From NCBI GenBank assembly GCA_016710765.1, contig JADJUJ010000008.1, positions 1-64,000 on the forward strand: 64,000 bases of DNA, given 5' to 3'. Position numbers and translations under genes: made by a program. Numbering within the stretch: position 1 is the first letter of the stretch; each line of letters opens with the position of its first letter. Origin of the DNA: Lewinellaceae bacterium. GTDB taxonomy: Bacteria; Bacteroidota; Bacteroidia; Chitinophagales; Saprospiraceae. Under the pieces are notes generated by a model. That model made no database searches. It was not told the DNA's origin and saw only the letters and a program-made list of their open reading frames with translations. Of this stretch, positions 37,750 to 47,618 are shown piece by piece.

Positions 37750-40700
37750 ATGAAGAAAGGACACTTCCTGCAAGCCTCATTGCTCTTCGCCATTTTGCTG
37801 CTCTCAGCAGGGTCGGCTTGGGGGCAATCCCTTCAGATTCAGATAGCGGCTATTTCCGGCGCCTGCAATGGCAACAATGGTACCATTACCGTGACGGCCA
37901 CAGGCGGAACCAGCCCGTACGCTTACGCCTGGAATACCGGGGCCACAGGTCCTTTTGTTTCCGGATTGGCGCCTGGAACCTATACCGTTACTGCCACGGA
38001 TGCTATTGGCACAACAGGGTCATTGGGCGTCGAAGTATCGGCGGTCGACAGCCTGCAGGTTTCCTTGCTGCTCACCAAGGCTCAATGCCCTGGGGTGAAC
38101 AATGGAACAGCAACGGCTGTGGTAACACCTTCCAATGGCAACTTTAGTTTCGCCTGGAATGTTCCGGGCAGCCCCAATAGTCCGCAAATTACCGGCCTTG
38201 CAGCGGGCACTACTGTTTGCGTAACGGTAACTGATCTTAATTCGGGCTGTTCTGGTGTGGCTTGTGGCAAAATCATTGCGCACAACCAGTTGCAAGTGGT
38301 GGTTGATGGACTGGATGCAACCTGTATTGGCACCAGCGATGGCTCTGCGTCTGCCATGGCCACGCAGGGTACACCCTTGTTTACTTTTGTCTGGAACTTG
38401 GGTAACACAACCCTTACCGACTCCAGCAATTCAAGCAGTACCATCACCGGTCTTGCGCCGGGTATTTATACCGTTTCGGTTTCAGATGCCAATGGTTGTA
38501 CCACTATTGGCGCTGCCAGCATTGGCGCGTCGGGGCTTCCCCATGCCGCCATCGACTCATTGGTGATTTCCTGCGATCCTGATTCAAATCTCGTTACATT
38601 GCAATTGAGCGATTTGAGTACAGTTCCCGCACCCTGGGCCATTACTTCCTGGTTCTGGCAAGTTTCCTGGTCGACCGGGTTTACGACTTTCAATGTCCAA
38701 AACCCTCCTGCATTGGTGTTACCCGGCGGTGAAGCCGGCATCATCAAACTTGTCGTGGAAACGTCCACTGGATGTTCAGATTCGTTGTCCATTCCTTATA
38801 CACTTCCTACCCCGCCTCAAATCGCCATTTCAGTGGAGCCCGATGGTTTCGCGTGCCCGGGTACATCAGCCACGATTACGCTTACCGGCAGTCAGGATAA
38901 CCAATATGTTTGGTCGCCAACGGCCTATCTGGACCTTAGCAATGGCCCTTTTGAAGTTGTCGCTAACCCACCCGGTACTACGACGTACACCGTTACTGCG
39001 ACACAAGGTGTTTGCACGACCATCGATTCGGTGACCATCATCCGTCCGCCTGCAGTAGCAATTGATCTGCCTGGTGGCTCCGCAACCACCTGCTCTGATT
39101 CTGTTACCTTAACATTGGTGCCCAACGGACCGATGAATGTGGTATGGTTAAATGCTCAAAACGATACACTGGGGAATACGATTACCATTCAATTGCCAGT
39201 CGACAGTGCATCTACCTACATTGTTTTTGCGGTGGATACCTTTGGCTGTGTCACTTCAGATACGGCGACCATAACAAGTCAGGGGGTTAACGTGAGCGTA
39301 GATGTGCCATCACCCTCCGTTTTTTGCCCCGGCCAGCCGGTAAATTTAAGCGCGTCGGGGAGCAGTGCAGGGGGAGCCATCCAGTACAACTGGACAAGCC
39401 CCAATCCGAACGTTCAAATTATTGGCGGGAATTCACCTAACATAACCATTCAGGCGCCAGCAGGCATGCACACGGTACAGCTCATCGCCAGCAACGACTT
39501 TTGCGCAGATACGGTATCGGCCTCCTTTAACATTCGGCCAGCCGTTGAAATTGAATTGCCTGGAGGTTCGGCTACGGTTTGTTCCGATTCCATCACCCTC
39601 ACCCTGGCGCCAATCGGGCCTTTGAATTTGGTTTGGGTTAATGATCAAAATGATACCTGGGTAATACCATCACAATACAACTGCCGGTTGACACTGTTTC
39701 CACCTACATCGTTTTTGCGGTGGATTCGTTCAACTGTGCCAGTTCAGATACAGCGGTAGTGTTTGGCAATGGTGTTCAGGTGAGTATTGATGTGCCTTCC
39801 CCTGCAGTGTATTGCCCGGGCCAACCGGTCAGCCTGCAGGCCATGGGGAATACCGCTGGTTTTCCGATCACCTACAATTGGTCGGCTGGCAACCCTGATA
39901 TTCAAATTATTGGCGGTAATTCGCCCAATGTAACCATTAAGGCACCTGCAGGCATGCATACCGTGCAGCTGATTGCCAGCAATGGTTTTTGTGCAGACAC
40001 GGCATCGGCTTCCTTTACCGTGCGGCCTGCTGTTGAAATTGAATTGCCCGGAGGATCGGCTACCGTGTGTGCCGATTCTGTCACGCTGACCCTTGCGCCC
40101 ATCGGCCCCGTGAATGTCGTGTGGCTCAATGCAAATCAGGATACCTTGGGAACAACCATTGTTATTACACTCCCGGTGGATAGCGCTGTGCAATACATTG
40201 TTACGGCAGTTGATTCCTTTAATTGTATTTCTACAGATACTGCCTTCCTGAACAGTGCTGGCATTAACCTGAGCGTTACCACCCCACCACCCGCAGCACT
40301 TTGCGCCGGCTTGCCGGTTGTGCTGCAAGCAGGCATTGGAGGATCCGGGCTCCCTGTGAATTACAGTTGGTCGAGCATTGATCCCAATGTGCAAATTATG
40401 GGTGGGAATTCCAGTAGCGTGACCGTAACGGCACCTGCGGGAACCCATGTGATCACAGTGGTGGCACAAAACGATTTTTGCATCGACAGCACGGAGGTAA
40501 CGCTGGAAATTCAGGACGTTCAGTACCTGGATGGCGACCTTACGCTCGATTTGTGCAAAGGACTTGATGTCGGATTTTCCTATACGGGCAATTTGCCGGT
40601 GAGCTGGGATTTTGACGATAACAATAACAGCAATCAGGGGTTATAACACATACTTATGCCGACAGTGGTTACTACCATATCACCTTGTCTTCTACTGCAG

Positions 40701-42236
40701 CCTGTGTACAGCCTTTTGATACCACAATCCATGTGTTGGCAACCAACGCCGTGGATGCTGCTTTCTCGCTGGATCTGCAAAATTGCGTGGGAAGTGCCGA
40801 TTTTGTGTTCAACAACACAACCCAACACGCCAATCCGGTCAGCTGGTTATGGACATTCCTGCCTTCTAACCAAACCTCTACCCTGGAAAATCCGACCATA
40901 AGCTTTTCTGCTGAAGATACCCTGACGGTCAAGCTGCTGGTAATCGATTCCAATGGTTGTAAAGACAGCAGTTCGCAGTTGGTGTTTATCAATATAATCG
41001 ACTCTACCTGGGCAGCCTCCAGCAATTTCTGCCCCGGCGATTCCGTAGCGCTGAATCCAGGCGGCAGCGCCAACTACAGCTACAACTGGCAGTCGGCACC
41101 AAACGATCCCAACTTGGTGGCTACCGACCCTAACCCTATGGTAGCGCCTGCTGTACCCACCACGTATTCGGTGACCATAGAAAATGGACTCTGCAGTACC
41201 ACCCAGACCATTCTGATAACGCCGAACCCTGCGGCTTCGGTTACGGCATCTGCTGATGTTTCCAGTTGTGATGGTGCGGCAGTAAGCATATCGGCATCAG
41301 GAAGCCCGAACATAACACTGTTGTGGTCCACTAACCCGAATTTTACCCCAATTATAGATACAGGCGCTGTGATTACGGTATTGCCACTCCCCAATGGGTA
41401 TTATTACGTTAAAGCCCAGAATGCAGCGGGTTGTACAGCCCTCGACTCTGTGCGAGTCGACAACCATCAGGTTGATATTGCTTACAATCCGGAGTGGCAG
41501 TTGTGCCTTCCAATGGCGGTGCCGCTCAACATACAAAACATGGATGTAGGGGATACCCTGAATTATGTTTGGACACCCACACTTCCCAATGTTGCCAACC
41601 CGCTGGTGGATCCTTTGGTCAGCACCACTTATACTGCAGTGGTTACGAATCAGTTCGGTTGCTTGGATACGGCAGTAATTCAGGTGGGTATCACCAATTT
41701 GAGCGTAACAGCCAGTATCATTGGCCTGGATACCATCTTTTTGGGTGACACCGCTACGCTGATCGCACAAGTCAGTGGCGGTTCGCAATATACTTTCCAG
41801 TGGTATCCTGAGGATGAAATGTACCCACCAACGGACGGGCCACAGGTGAAAGTTAAACCCTCGGAAACAACCACTTATACTGTGGTGGTAACGGACATTC
41901 CAAGCAACTGCAGTGCTGAGGCTACTGTTCGGCTTTTTGTCTCTCCGGTCGTTTGTGATTCGCCATTTATCTTTATACCAACAGTGTTTACGCCCAACAA
42001 CGATGGCAATAACGACTTGTTCCTGGTGCGTGCGACGCAACTGACCGAACTCCATTTTATGGTGTTCAACCGTTGGGGAGAAAAGATGTACGAAACCTTC
42101 GATGTCAACCACAGCGGTTGGGATGGTATGGCATGGCAAGCAGGCTACACCGGATTCCTACGGCTGGTATGTTCGCGCCATCTGTGTAGACGGTGAGGTC
42201 TTCGAAGGGCGAGGCAATGTAACCTTACTCCGATGA
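37750..42236 (+). CDS. SprB-like repeat adhesin with CHU_C (T9SS type B) C-terminal signal (three frameshifts)
   Basis: About 1,495 residues. The ATG at 37750 gives the signal peptide MKKGHFLQASLLFAILLLSA. Three SprB-type repeats of 70-80 residues follow, for example 'GNNGTITVTATGGTSPYAYA', 'VSGLAPGTYTVTATDAIG' and 'ITGLAPGIYTVSVSDANGCT'. Next come PKD/Ig-like domains including three tandem 163-residue units (each opening PAV.I.LPGGSAT.C), then more Ig-like domains. The CHU_C tail reads 'FIFIPTVFTPNNDGNNDLFL', 'HFMVFNRWGEKMYETFDVNH', SGWDG and, after a frame break, 'YGWYVRAICVDGEVFEGRGN' with VTLLR at the end. Type B tails direct export by T9SS with the help of an SprF-type partner, which is the first gene of this operon. 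Frame breaks near 39655 (missing T in ACCTGGG), 40640 and 42150. A strong terminator follows. Confidence 0.88.
39049..40514 (+). repeat. Three tandem 489-bp repeats inside the adhesin gene
   Basis: Units begin at 39049, 39538 and 40026 with coding for PAV.I.LPGGSAT. Unit 1 is exactly 489 bp (163 codons); unit 2 is 488 bp and contains the single-base deletion that breaks the frame. Unit 3 diverges toward its end. Each unit carries blocks 'NPNVQIIGGNSPN' and 'APAGMHTVQLIASNDFCADT' or close variants. Confidence 0.85.
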
Positions 42237-42240
42237 TGCT

Positions 42241-42287
42241 ATCAAAAAAAGAAGGGCCGGCAAAATGCCGGCCCTTCTTTTTTTGAT
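42241..42287. terminator. Strong bidirectional rho-independent terminator
   Basis: Perfect 22-bp palindromic stem around AAGAAGGGCCGGCA and TGCCGGCCCTTCTT, flanked by A and T runs on both sides. It ends the adhesin operon on the plus strand and nusB on the minus strand. Confidence 0.95.
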
Positions 42288-42330
42288 AGGTCCAAATGTT
42301 GTTTTTAGGTACGCTCTAGTGCCTCATCCA

Positions 42331-43266
42331 CTAGTCAATCAAGCCCCGCCCTTCCTTCACAATCCGATCTTCCTTAATCAATCGTTTCATAAGGCGGTCG
42401 AGGATGCCATTGATGAACTCCTTGCTCTTGTCGGTGGAATATGATTTTGACATTTCCACGTATTCGTTCAAGGTGACTTTGGTAGGTATGGTGGGGAAAT
42501 GGAGCAGTTCGCAAAGCGCCATTTTTAGCATAATCATATCGAGTACCGCTACGCGTTCGGCATCCCAGTTTTTGAGCGTGGGATCAATTAGCAAGAAGAG
42601 TTCCTGGTCTTCCTGGCAGGTTTTACGAAGCAGCTGCTCACCGTATTCCCTTACTGTTTCATCGGAGGGTTCAAATTCCTGATAGAACGGACCTTCCAGT
42701 GGCATAGCCTTTATGGTCTTTTTGATGGCACCAACCACCAGCGATTCATCGTCCTGCCAGTTGTTGAAGCGCTCTTCTGTCAGTTCATTGAAGAGGTCCT
42801 GACTGGTAAGGAAGCGATAAAGTTCGAGAATCATTTTGCGATCCTGGTCTTCCGAAGGGTTTTCCAGTGTCAAATAAGCCTTGTACTCGGGCGTATCGTC
42901 AAAAGCCAGGTACAGTTTGCGCAGGTAATCTTCATCTATATCCTGGTCGGCCTTGTTTTTAGCCACGATCTTCAGGAAGTCGACATGTTTTGCCAGACTT
43001 TGAATGCAGGGGTTGGCATAGAGCCGGGGAACGAAAGTTTTGTCTTCCTCGGAAGGAAGGAGCCTTGCCGCACGATTACTGGCATCTTTTTCTGCCTGCT
43101 GGCTTACTTTAAGTATGAGGTAAAGGTGGAAGATGTACAGTTCGTAGGCCTGCCAAATACCATCGTTATAAAGTTTCACGACATCGGGAAAACCCAACTG
43201 CTCGTCCCGATTGAGCATGTATAACAATTGCATTACCTTGATTCGGACGCTGCGGCGACTAAGCAT
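42331..43266 (-). CDS. nusB: Transcription antitermination factor NusB
   Basis: 311 residues, the long form usual in Bacteroidota (E. coli NusB has about 140). The NusB fold starts at the N-terminal 'MLSRRSVRIKVMQLLYMLNR' and the conserved C-terminal half includes 'NWDAERVAVLDMIMLKMALC', 'ELLHFPTIPTKVTLNEYVEM' and 'SKSYSTDKSKEFINGILDRL'. With NusE (ribosomal protein S10) it binds boxA RNA in rRNA leaders and supports processive antitermination. The middle region (about residues 60-190) is a lineage-specific helical insertion rich in charged residues. It stands alone between a terminator and a T9SS cargo gene. Confidence 0.93.
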   Translation of the reverse strand: MLSRRSVRIKVMQLLYMLNRDEQLGFPDVVKLYNDGIWQAYELYIFHLYLILKVSQQAEKDASNRAARLLPSEEDKTFVPRLYANPCIQSLAKHVDFLKIVAKNKADQDIDEDYLRKLYLAFDDTPEYKAYLTLENPSEDQDRKMILELYRFLTSQDLFNELTEERFNNWQDDESLVVGAIKKTIKAMPLEGPFYQEFEPSDETVREYGEQLLRKTCQEDQELFLLIDPTLKNWDAERVAVLDMIMLKMALCELLHFPTIPTKVTLNEYVEMSKSYSTDKSKEFINGILDRLMKRLIKEDRIVKEGRGLID

Positions 43267-43361
43267 AAACTTTCAAAGGACTTAGGATAAGAAAATAACT
43301 TTCCGGCCACAAAGTAACGACACTTTGCGCGAAATGGCAATTATTTTTAAAACAACCCTTT

Positions 43362-44402
43362 TTATATTTTGGTAAGCTTGCGGGTGGCGCGCCCGTTCTT
43401 GGTATCCAGTACTACAAAATAGGTGCCTTGTGGCAGCGATTCAAGTGGGAGTTCCTCTTCCGCTGCTCCATTTTGATGCCATTCGGAAATCCAAATGGTT
43501 TTGCCCATCATATCCATTAGGGAAATACGCGTTGGGACCGGATTGTTAAGTTTCCAACGCACTTGAGCGGTGGTGTATGCTGGGTTCGGGGATACGACAA
43601 AGGCCGTCAGTCCTTCCGGTCCGGGCCTTATGGCAGTGGTATTTTGTGCGATGTTGATGTCGTCGAGTTGCATCATCCAATTGTTGCGCGCATTGTGGTG
43701 AAAGGCGATGTAAATGGTTTGTCCTACAAAATCTTTCAGACTTACACTGTGGGGCTCGAGCTTACCGTGCAAAAAGGGATGTGTTGTACCTGCTTCCTCG
43801 AAAACGTCGAGTGCGTAGTAGTTGGTATCTGTATAGGTATTGGCCTGGATGTACCCTGGGGTAAAGTTAAAATGCGCAGGGTTGGTATCATCGGGGTCCA
43901 TGCCAAACAACATATCTGCCATCCGAAATAACAAGTGGGTAAATTCACCATCGTCGGGGCTGTTGGACCCTGTGGAAACCACCACCCGGTAACCATCGTG
44001 GTAAGCCGGGCCGGCAAAACTCATCGATTGCCAGTTGAGAAAGTAACTGCTGTCGGGCACAAATAGCGGTGGTAGTATCAGCCAGTTGTTGTTGTAAACC
44101 TGCTGGGTATAGCTGAGGTAGGAGCAACTGGTAAAAGCATAGTTGTTGGGGTCGGCACCGTACCCAAGGTCGCCTTCCCAATACCATCCATTGGGGGTGG
44201 TTCCTTCCACGCATTTGGCTTCATAAACGTCTCCATTGTAATTGACCCACGACTGGTCATTGCCCGATGGAAATCCCAACATCAGTGGGGTGGGGTCGCT
44301 TTGGAAGTTCTCGAATACGAGGGTATCAGGCTGAAGGAATGCCTGTGCCTGCAAGCGCTGCAAGCAAAAAAGCGCTAAAAGGATGGTAAAGTTTGATTTC
44401 AT
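43362..44402 (-). CDS. Secreted choice-of-anchor J protein with T9SS type A tail
   Basis: 346 residues. Signal peptide MKSNFTILLALFCLQRLQAQ. A jelly-roll domain follows: 'VFENFQSDPTPLMLGFPSGN', 'NNNWLILPPLFVPDSSYFLN', 'GYRVVVSTGSNSPDDGEF' and 'FVGQTIYIAFHHNARNNWMM' with QLDDI, the pattern of choice-of-anchor J/MAM-like modules that often bind glycans or act as accessory domains. The last 75 residues are a T9SS type A signal: 'FVVSPNPAYTTAQVRWKLNN', 'RISLMDMMGKTIW', 'LPLESLPQGTYFVVLDT' and RKLTKI. It is predicted to be exported and either released or attached to anionic LPS. No enzyme motif is visible. Confidence 0.88.
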   Translation of the reverse strand: MKSNFTILLALFCLQRLQAQAFLQPDTLVFENFQSDPTPLMLGFPSGNDQSWVNYNGDVYEAKCVEGTTPNGWYWEGDLGYGADPNNYAFTSCSYLSYTQQVYNNNWLILPPLFVPDSSYFLNWQSMSFAGPAYHDGYRVVVSTGSNSPDDGEFTHLLFRMADMLFGMDPDDTNPAHFNFTPGYIQANTYTDTNYYALDVFEEAGTTHPFLHGKLEPHSVSLKDFVGQTIYIAFHHNARNNWMMQLDDINIAQNTTAIRPGPEGLTAFVVSPNPAYTTAQVRWKLNNPVPTRISLMDMMGKTIWISEWHQNGAAEEELPLESLPQGTYFVVLDTKNGRATRKLTKI

Positions 44403-44449
44403 GGCGGTTTATATTAAGGGTCGCCTGTACGAATCAAACGGTCCAGGCC

Positions 44450-45436
44450 TTATGGTGTAATGAATGAACTCAATTCAGTTTCCAGCAATTCAAGGTTAAC
44501 GGGTACTACTCCCGGAAACTCACACACCTGGCCTCCCGCCAGGTTTGATAAAGTGGCAATCATCTCTTCCTCCAGTCCGGCAACCAAGGCCAGTGCGGCA
44601 ATACTGATCACCGTATCTCCCGCGCCGCTCACATCGGCGATGTTCCGAGCAATGGTGGGATATATTTTACCTTCTTTGCCGTTGTTCAAATATAAACCTT
44701 TTTCGGAAAGCGTTATCATCGTTAGCCTGTTTTTTAGTGTTTCCTGTAAAAAATGAGCTGATTTTGACAAGGATTCAAGGTTGGTATCAATTGCAAATGG
44801 AGCGCTTTCCCTGATTTCTTTGAGGTTGGGCTTGAACAGATCGACTCCCTGGTAGGCAAAAAGTTGTCTTTTTTCGGGTCAACGGCGGTCAGGATACCCT
44901 GTTGTCTGGCCAGTTGAGTACCGGGCTATGACATTTGGGCTCAAAACGCCCTTGTTGTAATCTTGTAAAATGATGGCTTTTACCGGTTCTTTTTCCAGCA
45001 ATTCACGCACCCGTGCCATCAAAAGGTCTTCTTCTGCAGCACTTAAAGGGTGCACATCCTCCTGGTCGATGCGAAGCATTTGCTGGTGATTGCCCAGCAC
45101 CCTGGTTTTTACGGTGGTACGACGGGTATTAAGCGAAACCATTCCCACTTCACTCAACGCGTTTTGGGGGAGAACGGCTTTAAATGCCATCCCATCAAGG
45201 TCAGTACCGATCACGCTGCACAGCAGGGGCTCCGCGCCAAGTGCTTTCAGGTTAAGGGCCACATTGGCTGCGCCTCCCAGTCGGTCTTCCTGGCTGTGTT
45301 GCAATACCACAGGTACCGGTGCTTCGGGCGATATCCTGTGAACGCTACCGGTAAGGTAGCGATCAAGCATAACATCTCCGATGACCATAATGCGATGGCC
45401 TTTTAATTGATCCAGAATTTCCCTGGGATGTGTCAT
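44450..45436 (-). CDS. D-glycero-beta-D-manno-heptose-7-phosphate kinase (RfaE domain I; two frameshifts)
   Basis: PfkB-family sugar kinase making heptose-1,7-bisphosphate for LPS inner-core or related ADP-heptose synthesis. About 328 residues from ATG 45436 (MTHPREILDQLKGHRIMVIG), 2 nt after the stop of the MBL gene; an overlapping ATG at 45463 is possible. Motifs: 'IGDVMLDRYLTGSVHRISPE' with APVPVV, 'DRLGGAANVALNLKALGAEP', 'IILQDYNKGVLSPN', and the PfkB anion hole 'NIADVSGAGDTVISIAALAL' with catalytic Asp. Frame breaks occur near 44920 and in the A run near 44880 (PKK/RQLFAYQGVDLFKPN). No nucleotidyltransferase domain is attached, so a separate RfaE2 is expected elsewhere. Confidence 0.88.
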
Positions 45437-45438
45437 TT

Positions 45439-46347
45439 CTATGATTGGGTTTTCTTTTTCCAATAACGCAACAAACCAGCTACCGACATGAAAGCGGGGT
45501 TGGCCGCTTCATAGCGCTCCAAAAGGGCTTCATCAGCGCCGGCCGTCAACAATTGCCCTTGTACAAACGCCTGAAAATCCGGAATGATGTCGGTTGCTGC
45601 AATCCCGGCATCGGAATACGGTTTTATCCATGCTGCCCATTCCAACAAATGCTGTTCCAATTGATCCAGGTGGGTTAGTTTATCGCTGACTTTACCAAAA
45701 TGGGTGAGGTATAAATCCGTCGTTGACAACTGGCGAAGCAGGGCAATGGATTGTTGCCAATCCTCAACATGGATATCCGGGGGAGGGCATGGGGGCATCA
45801 CCGGTCCGTTTCCTATTCGCACACCGGCGACATCTCCGGTGAAAACGGCAGATTGACCGTCTGGCGCCACCAGTTCCCAGGCAATATGGTGAATCGCATG
45901 GCCGGGCGTATGCCAAGCCCTGAACTCGAGCCCCGCGGCTGTGATTGTTTCGCCGTGTTCCGGTGCATGCAATTGCGCTGGAGGGATATCATGCATGGCA
46001 CCCCAGAGCCGGTCCATGTCATCCCCGTAAATCATGCGCGCCGATTGGTACAATCGCTCGGGGCTGGCCAGATGTGGCAGTCCCCGGGGATGCACATAAA
46101 TTTTGGCGCCGGTTTGGGCGAATGCCCAGGCTGCACCGGCATGATCGAAATGGATATGCGAGAGCATGACCTGCTTAAAGTCGGAGGTTTTCCAGCCTTT
46201 TAGCGCAAGGGCTTTTTCCAAATGGGGAAAGCTGGCATAGGGGCCGGTCTCCACCAATGCAAGTCCTTCCGGACCCTCGATCACAAATACCGCTATGGCT
46301 TCGCTGAGGTCCAGGAAATCGAGGTCAATGACGTGTATTTGCATCAT
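45439..46347 (-). CDS. MBL-fold metallo-hydrolase
   Basis: 302 residues, cytosolic. The start 'MQIHVIDLDFLDLSEAIAVF' leads into the hydrolase motif 'VMLSHIHFDHAGAAWAFAQT' (H-x-H-x-D-H), with further ligands in 'WHTPGHAIHHIAW' (His), 'SAVFTGDVAG' (Asp) and 'LYLTHFGKV' (His). The active site is thus complete for two zinc or iron ions. The general family is glyoxalase II-like or lactonase-like; the specific substrate cannot be named. It sits 6 nt downstream of an acyl-CoA dehydrogenase gene and 2 nt upstream of the heptose kinase, so the three are likely one transcript. A thioester hydrolase role next to acyl-CoA metabolism is only an inference. Confidence 0.88.
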   Translation of the reverse strand: MMQIHVIDLDFLDLSEAIAVFVIEGPEGLALVETGPYASFPHLEKALALKGWKTSDFKQVMLSHIHFDHAGAAWAFAQTGAKIYVHPRGLPHLASPERLYQSARMIYGDDMDRLWGAMHDIPPAQLHAPEHGETITAAGLEFRAWHTPGHAIHHIAWELVAPDGQSAVFTGDVAGVRIGNGPVMPPCPPPDIHVEDWQQSIALLRQLSTTDLYLTHFGKVSDKLTHLDQLEQHLLEWAAWIKPYSDAGIAATDIIPDFQAFVQGQLLTAGADEALLERYEAANPAFMSVAGLLRYWKKKTQS

Positions 46348-46353
46348 GAAAAT

Positions 46354-47505
46354 CTATCGTCCCTTCAGCACCTCCCGGGAGATGACCAATTTTTGAATTT
46401 CTGAGGTGCCCTCACCTATGGTGCAGAGTTTTGAGTCGCGGTAAAATTTTTCCACGGGAAAGTCTTTTGTATAGCCATAACCTCCGTAAACCTGCACAGC
46501 ATCTGTGCTGACCTGTACCGCTACCTCTGAAGCGTAGTACTTCGCCATCGCAGCTTGTTTGGTACAAGGCAGGCCTGCATCCTTCAAACTTCCGGCTTGT
46601 CGGGTAAGGAGTTCCGCTGCTTCAATTTTTACCGCCATGTCGGCTAGTTTGAAGCCAATGGCCTGAAACTGGGCAATCGGTTGCCCAAATTGATGCCGTT
46701 CTTTGGCGTATTTAACGCTGGCCTCATAGGCCCCCTTGGCTATGCCGAGGGAAAGCGAGGCGATGGAGATGCGGCCACCGTCGAGAATTTTCATCGACTG
46801 GATGAATCCCTCACCTTCCTCACCGAGCACCTGGCTTTTATGGATCCGGCAATTATCGAAGATCATTTCGGCGGTTTCACTGGCACGCATGCCCAGTTTA
46901 TTTTCTTTTTTACCCCCGGAAAAACCAGGTGTTCCCCGCTCAATGATAAAGGCTGTCATGCCCCTGCTGTCGAGCAGTTCTCCGGTGCGAGCGATCAATA
47001 CGGCTACATTTCCGCTAAGGCCGTGGGTGATCCAGGATTTGGAGCCGTTGATCACGTAGTAGTCGCCGTCGCGTTGCGCAACGCATTGCATGCGCGCGGC
47101 ATCAGAGCCTGTATTGGGTTCTGTGAGCCCCCATGCGCCCAACCATTTTCCAGTGGCCAGTAGAGGCAGGTATTTGCGCTTTTGTTCTTCATTGCCGAAC
47201 ATCATGATGTGGCCAGTGCACAAGGAGTTATGGGCAGCCACGCTGAGGCCAATGGAGCCGCAAACTTTTGCTATTTCATCGATGATGGTGATGTAGGCTT
47301 CATAATTCAAACCGGCACCTTCGTATTCATGTGGAACCAGCACGCCCATAAAACCGTGTTCACCCATTTTATGGAACAGTTCTTTGGGGAAATGCTGACT
47401 TTCATCCCATTCCATCACATGAGGGCGGATATGGGTCTCCGCAAATGCCCGGGCACTTTCCCGGATCATTAAGAGGTTCTCGGTTTGTTCGGAAGTTGAT
47501 ACCAT
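46354..47505 (-). CDS. Acyl-CoA dehydrogenase (short-chain type)
   Basis: 383 residues, a flavoprotein oxidising acyl-CoA to 2-enoyl-CoA and passing electrons to ETF. Order: N-terminal helices 'MIRESARAFAETHIRPHVME'; the FAD-binding beta domain 'AWGLTEPNTGSDAARMQCVA' and 'YVINGSKSWITHGLSGNVAV'; then C-terminal helices with 'DGGRISIASLSLGIAKGAYE' and 'QVYGGYGYTKDFPVEKFYRD'. The catalytic Glu is in 'CTIGEGTSEIQKLVISREVL', the position used by short- and medium-chain enzymes. Closest in motif to butyryl-CoA dehydrogenase-like enzymes; chain length is inferred. First gene of the run acyl-CoA dehydrogenase, MBL hydrolase, heptose kinase. Confidence 0.93.
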   Translation of the reverse strand: MVSTSEQTENLLMIRESARAFAETHIRPHVMEWDESQHFPKELFHKMGEHGFMGVLVPHEYEGAGLNYEAYITIIDEIAKVCGSIGLSVAAHNSLCTGHIMMFGNEEQKRKYLPLLATGKWLGAWGLTEPNTGSDAARMQCVAQRDGDYYVINGSKSWITHGLSGNVAVLIARTGELLDSRGMTAFIIERGTPGFSGGKKENKLGMRASETAEMIFDNCRIHKSQVLGEEGEGFIQSMKILDGGRISIASLSLGIAKGAYEASVKYAKERHQFGQPIAQFQAIGFKLADMAVKIEAAELLTRQAGSLKDAGLPCTKQAAMAKYYASEVAVQVSTDAVQVYGGYGYTKDFPVEKFYRDSKLCTIGEGTSEIQKLVISREVLKGR

Positions 47506-47618
47506 AAAAATTTGAGCTTTGCTGGTCAGGGAAAATGTAGCCCGCGCCTCAAAAGCACTTTTGTTTTGATACGCTCAGGCCACCTTTTGGTAACCGCAAA
47601 GGTAGTGAAATGTTCCCA

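Noticed and set aside
39744..40469. Minus-strand open frame of 241 codons rich in Cys and His
   Set aside because: Mirror of the repeat region of the adhesin; repeats of the sense gene explain its periodicity.
43270..43300. AAATAACTTTCC near nusB as another end of the 157-bp element
   Set aside because: Only about 12 bases match and there is no inverted partner nearby.
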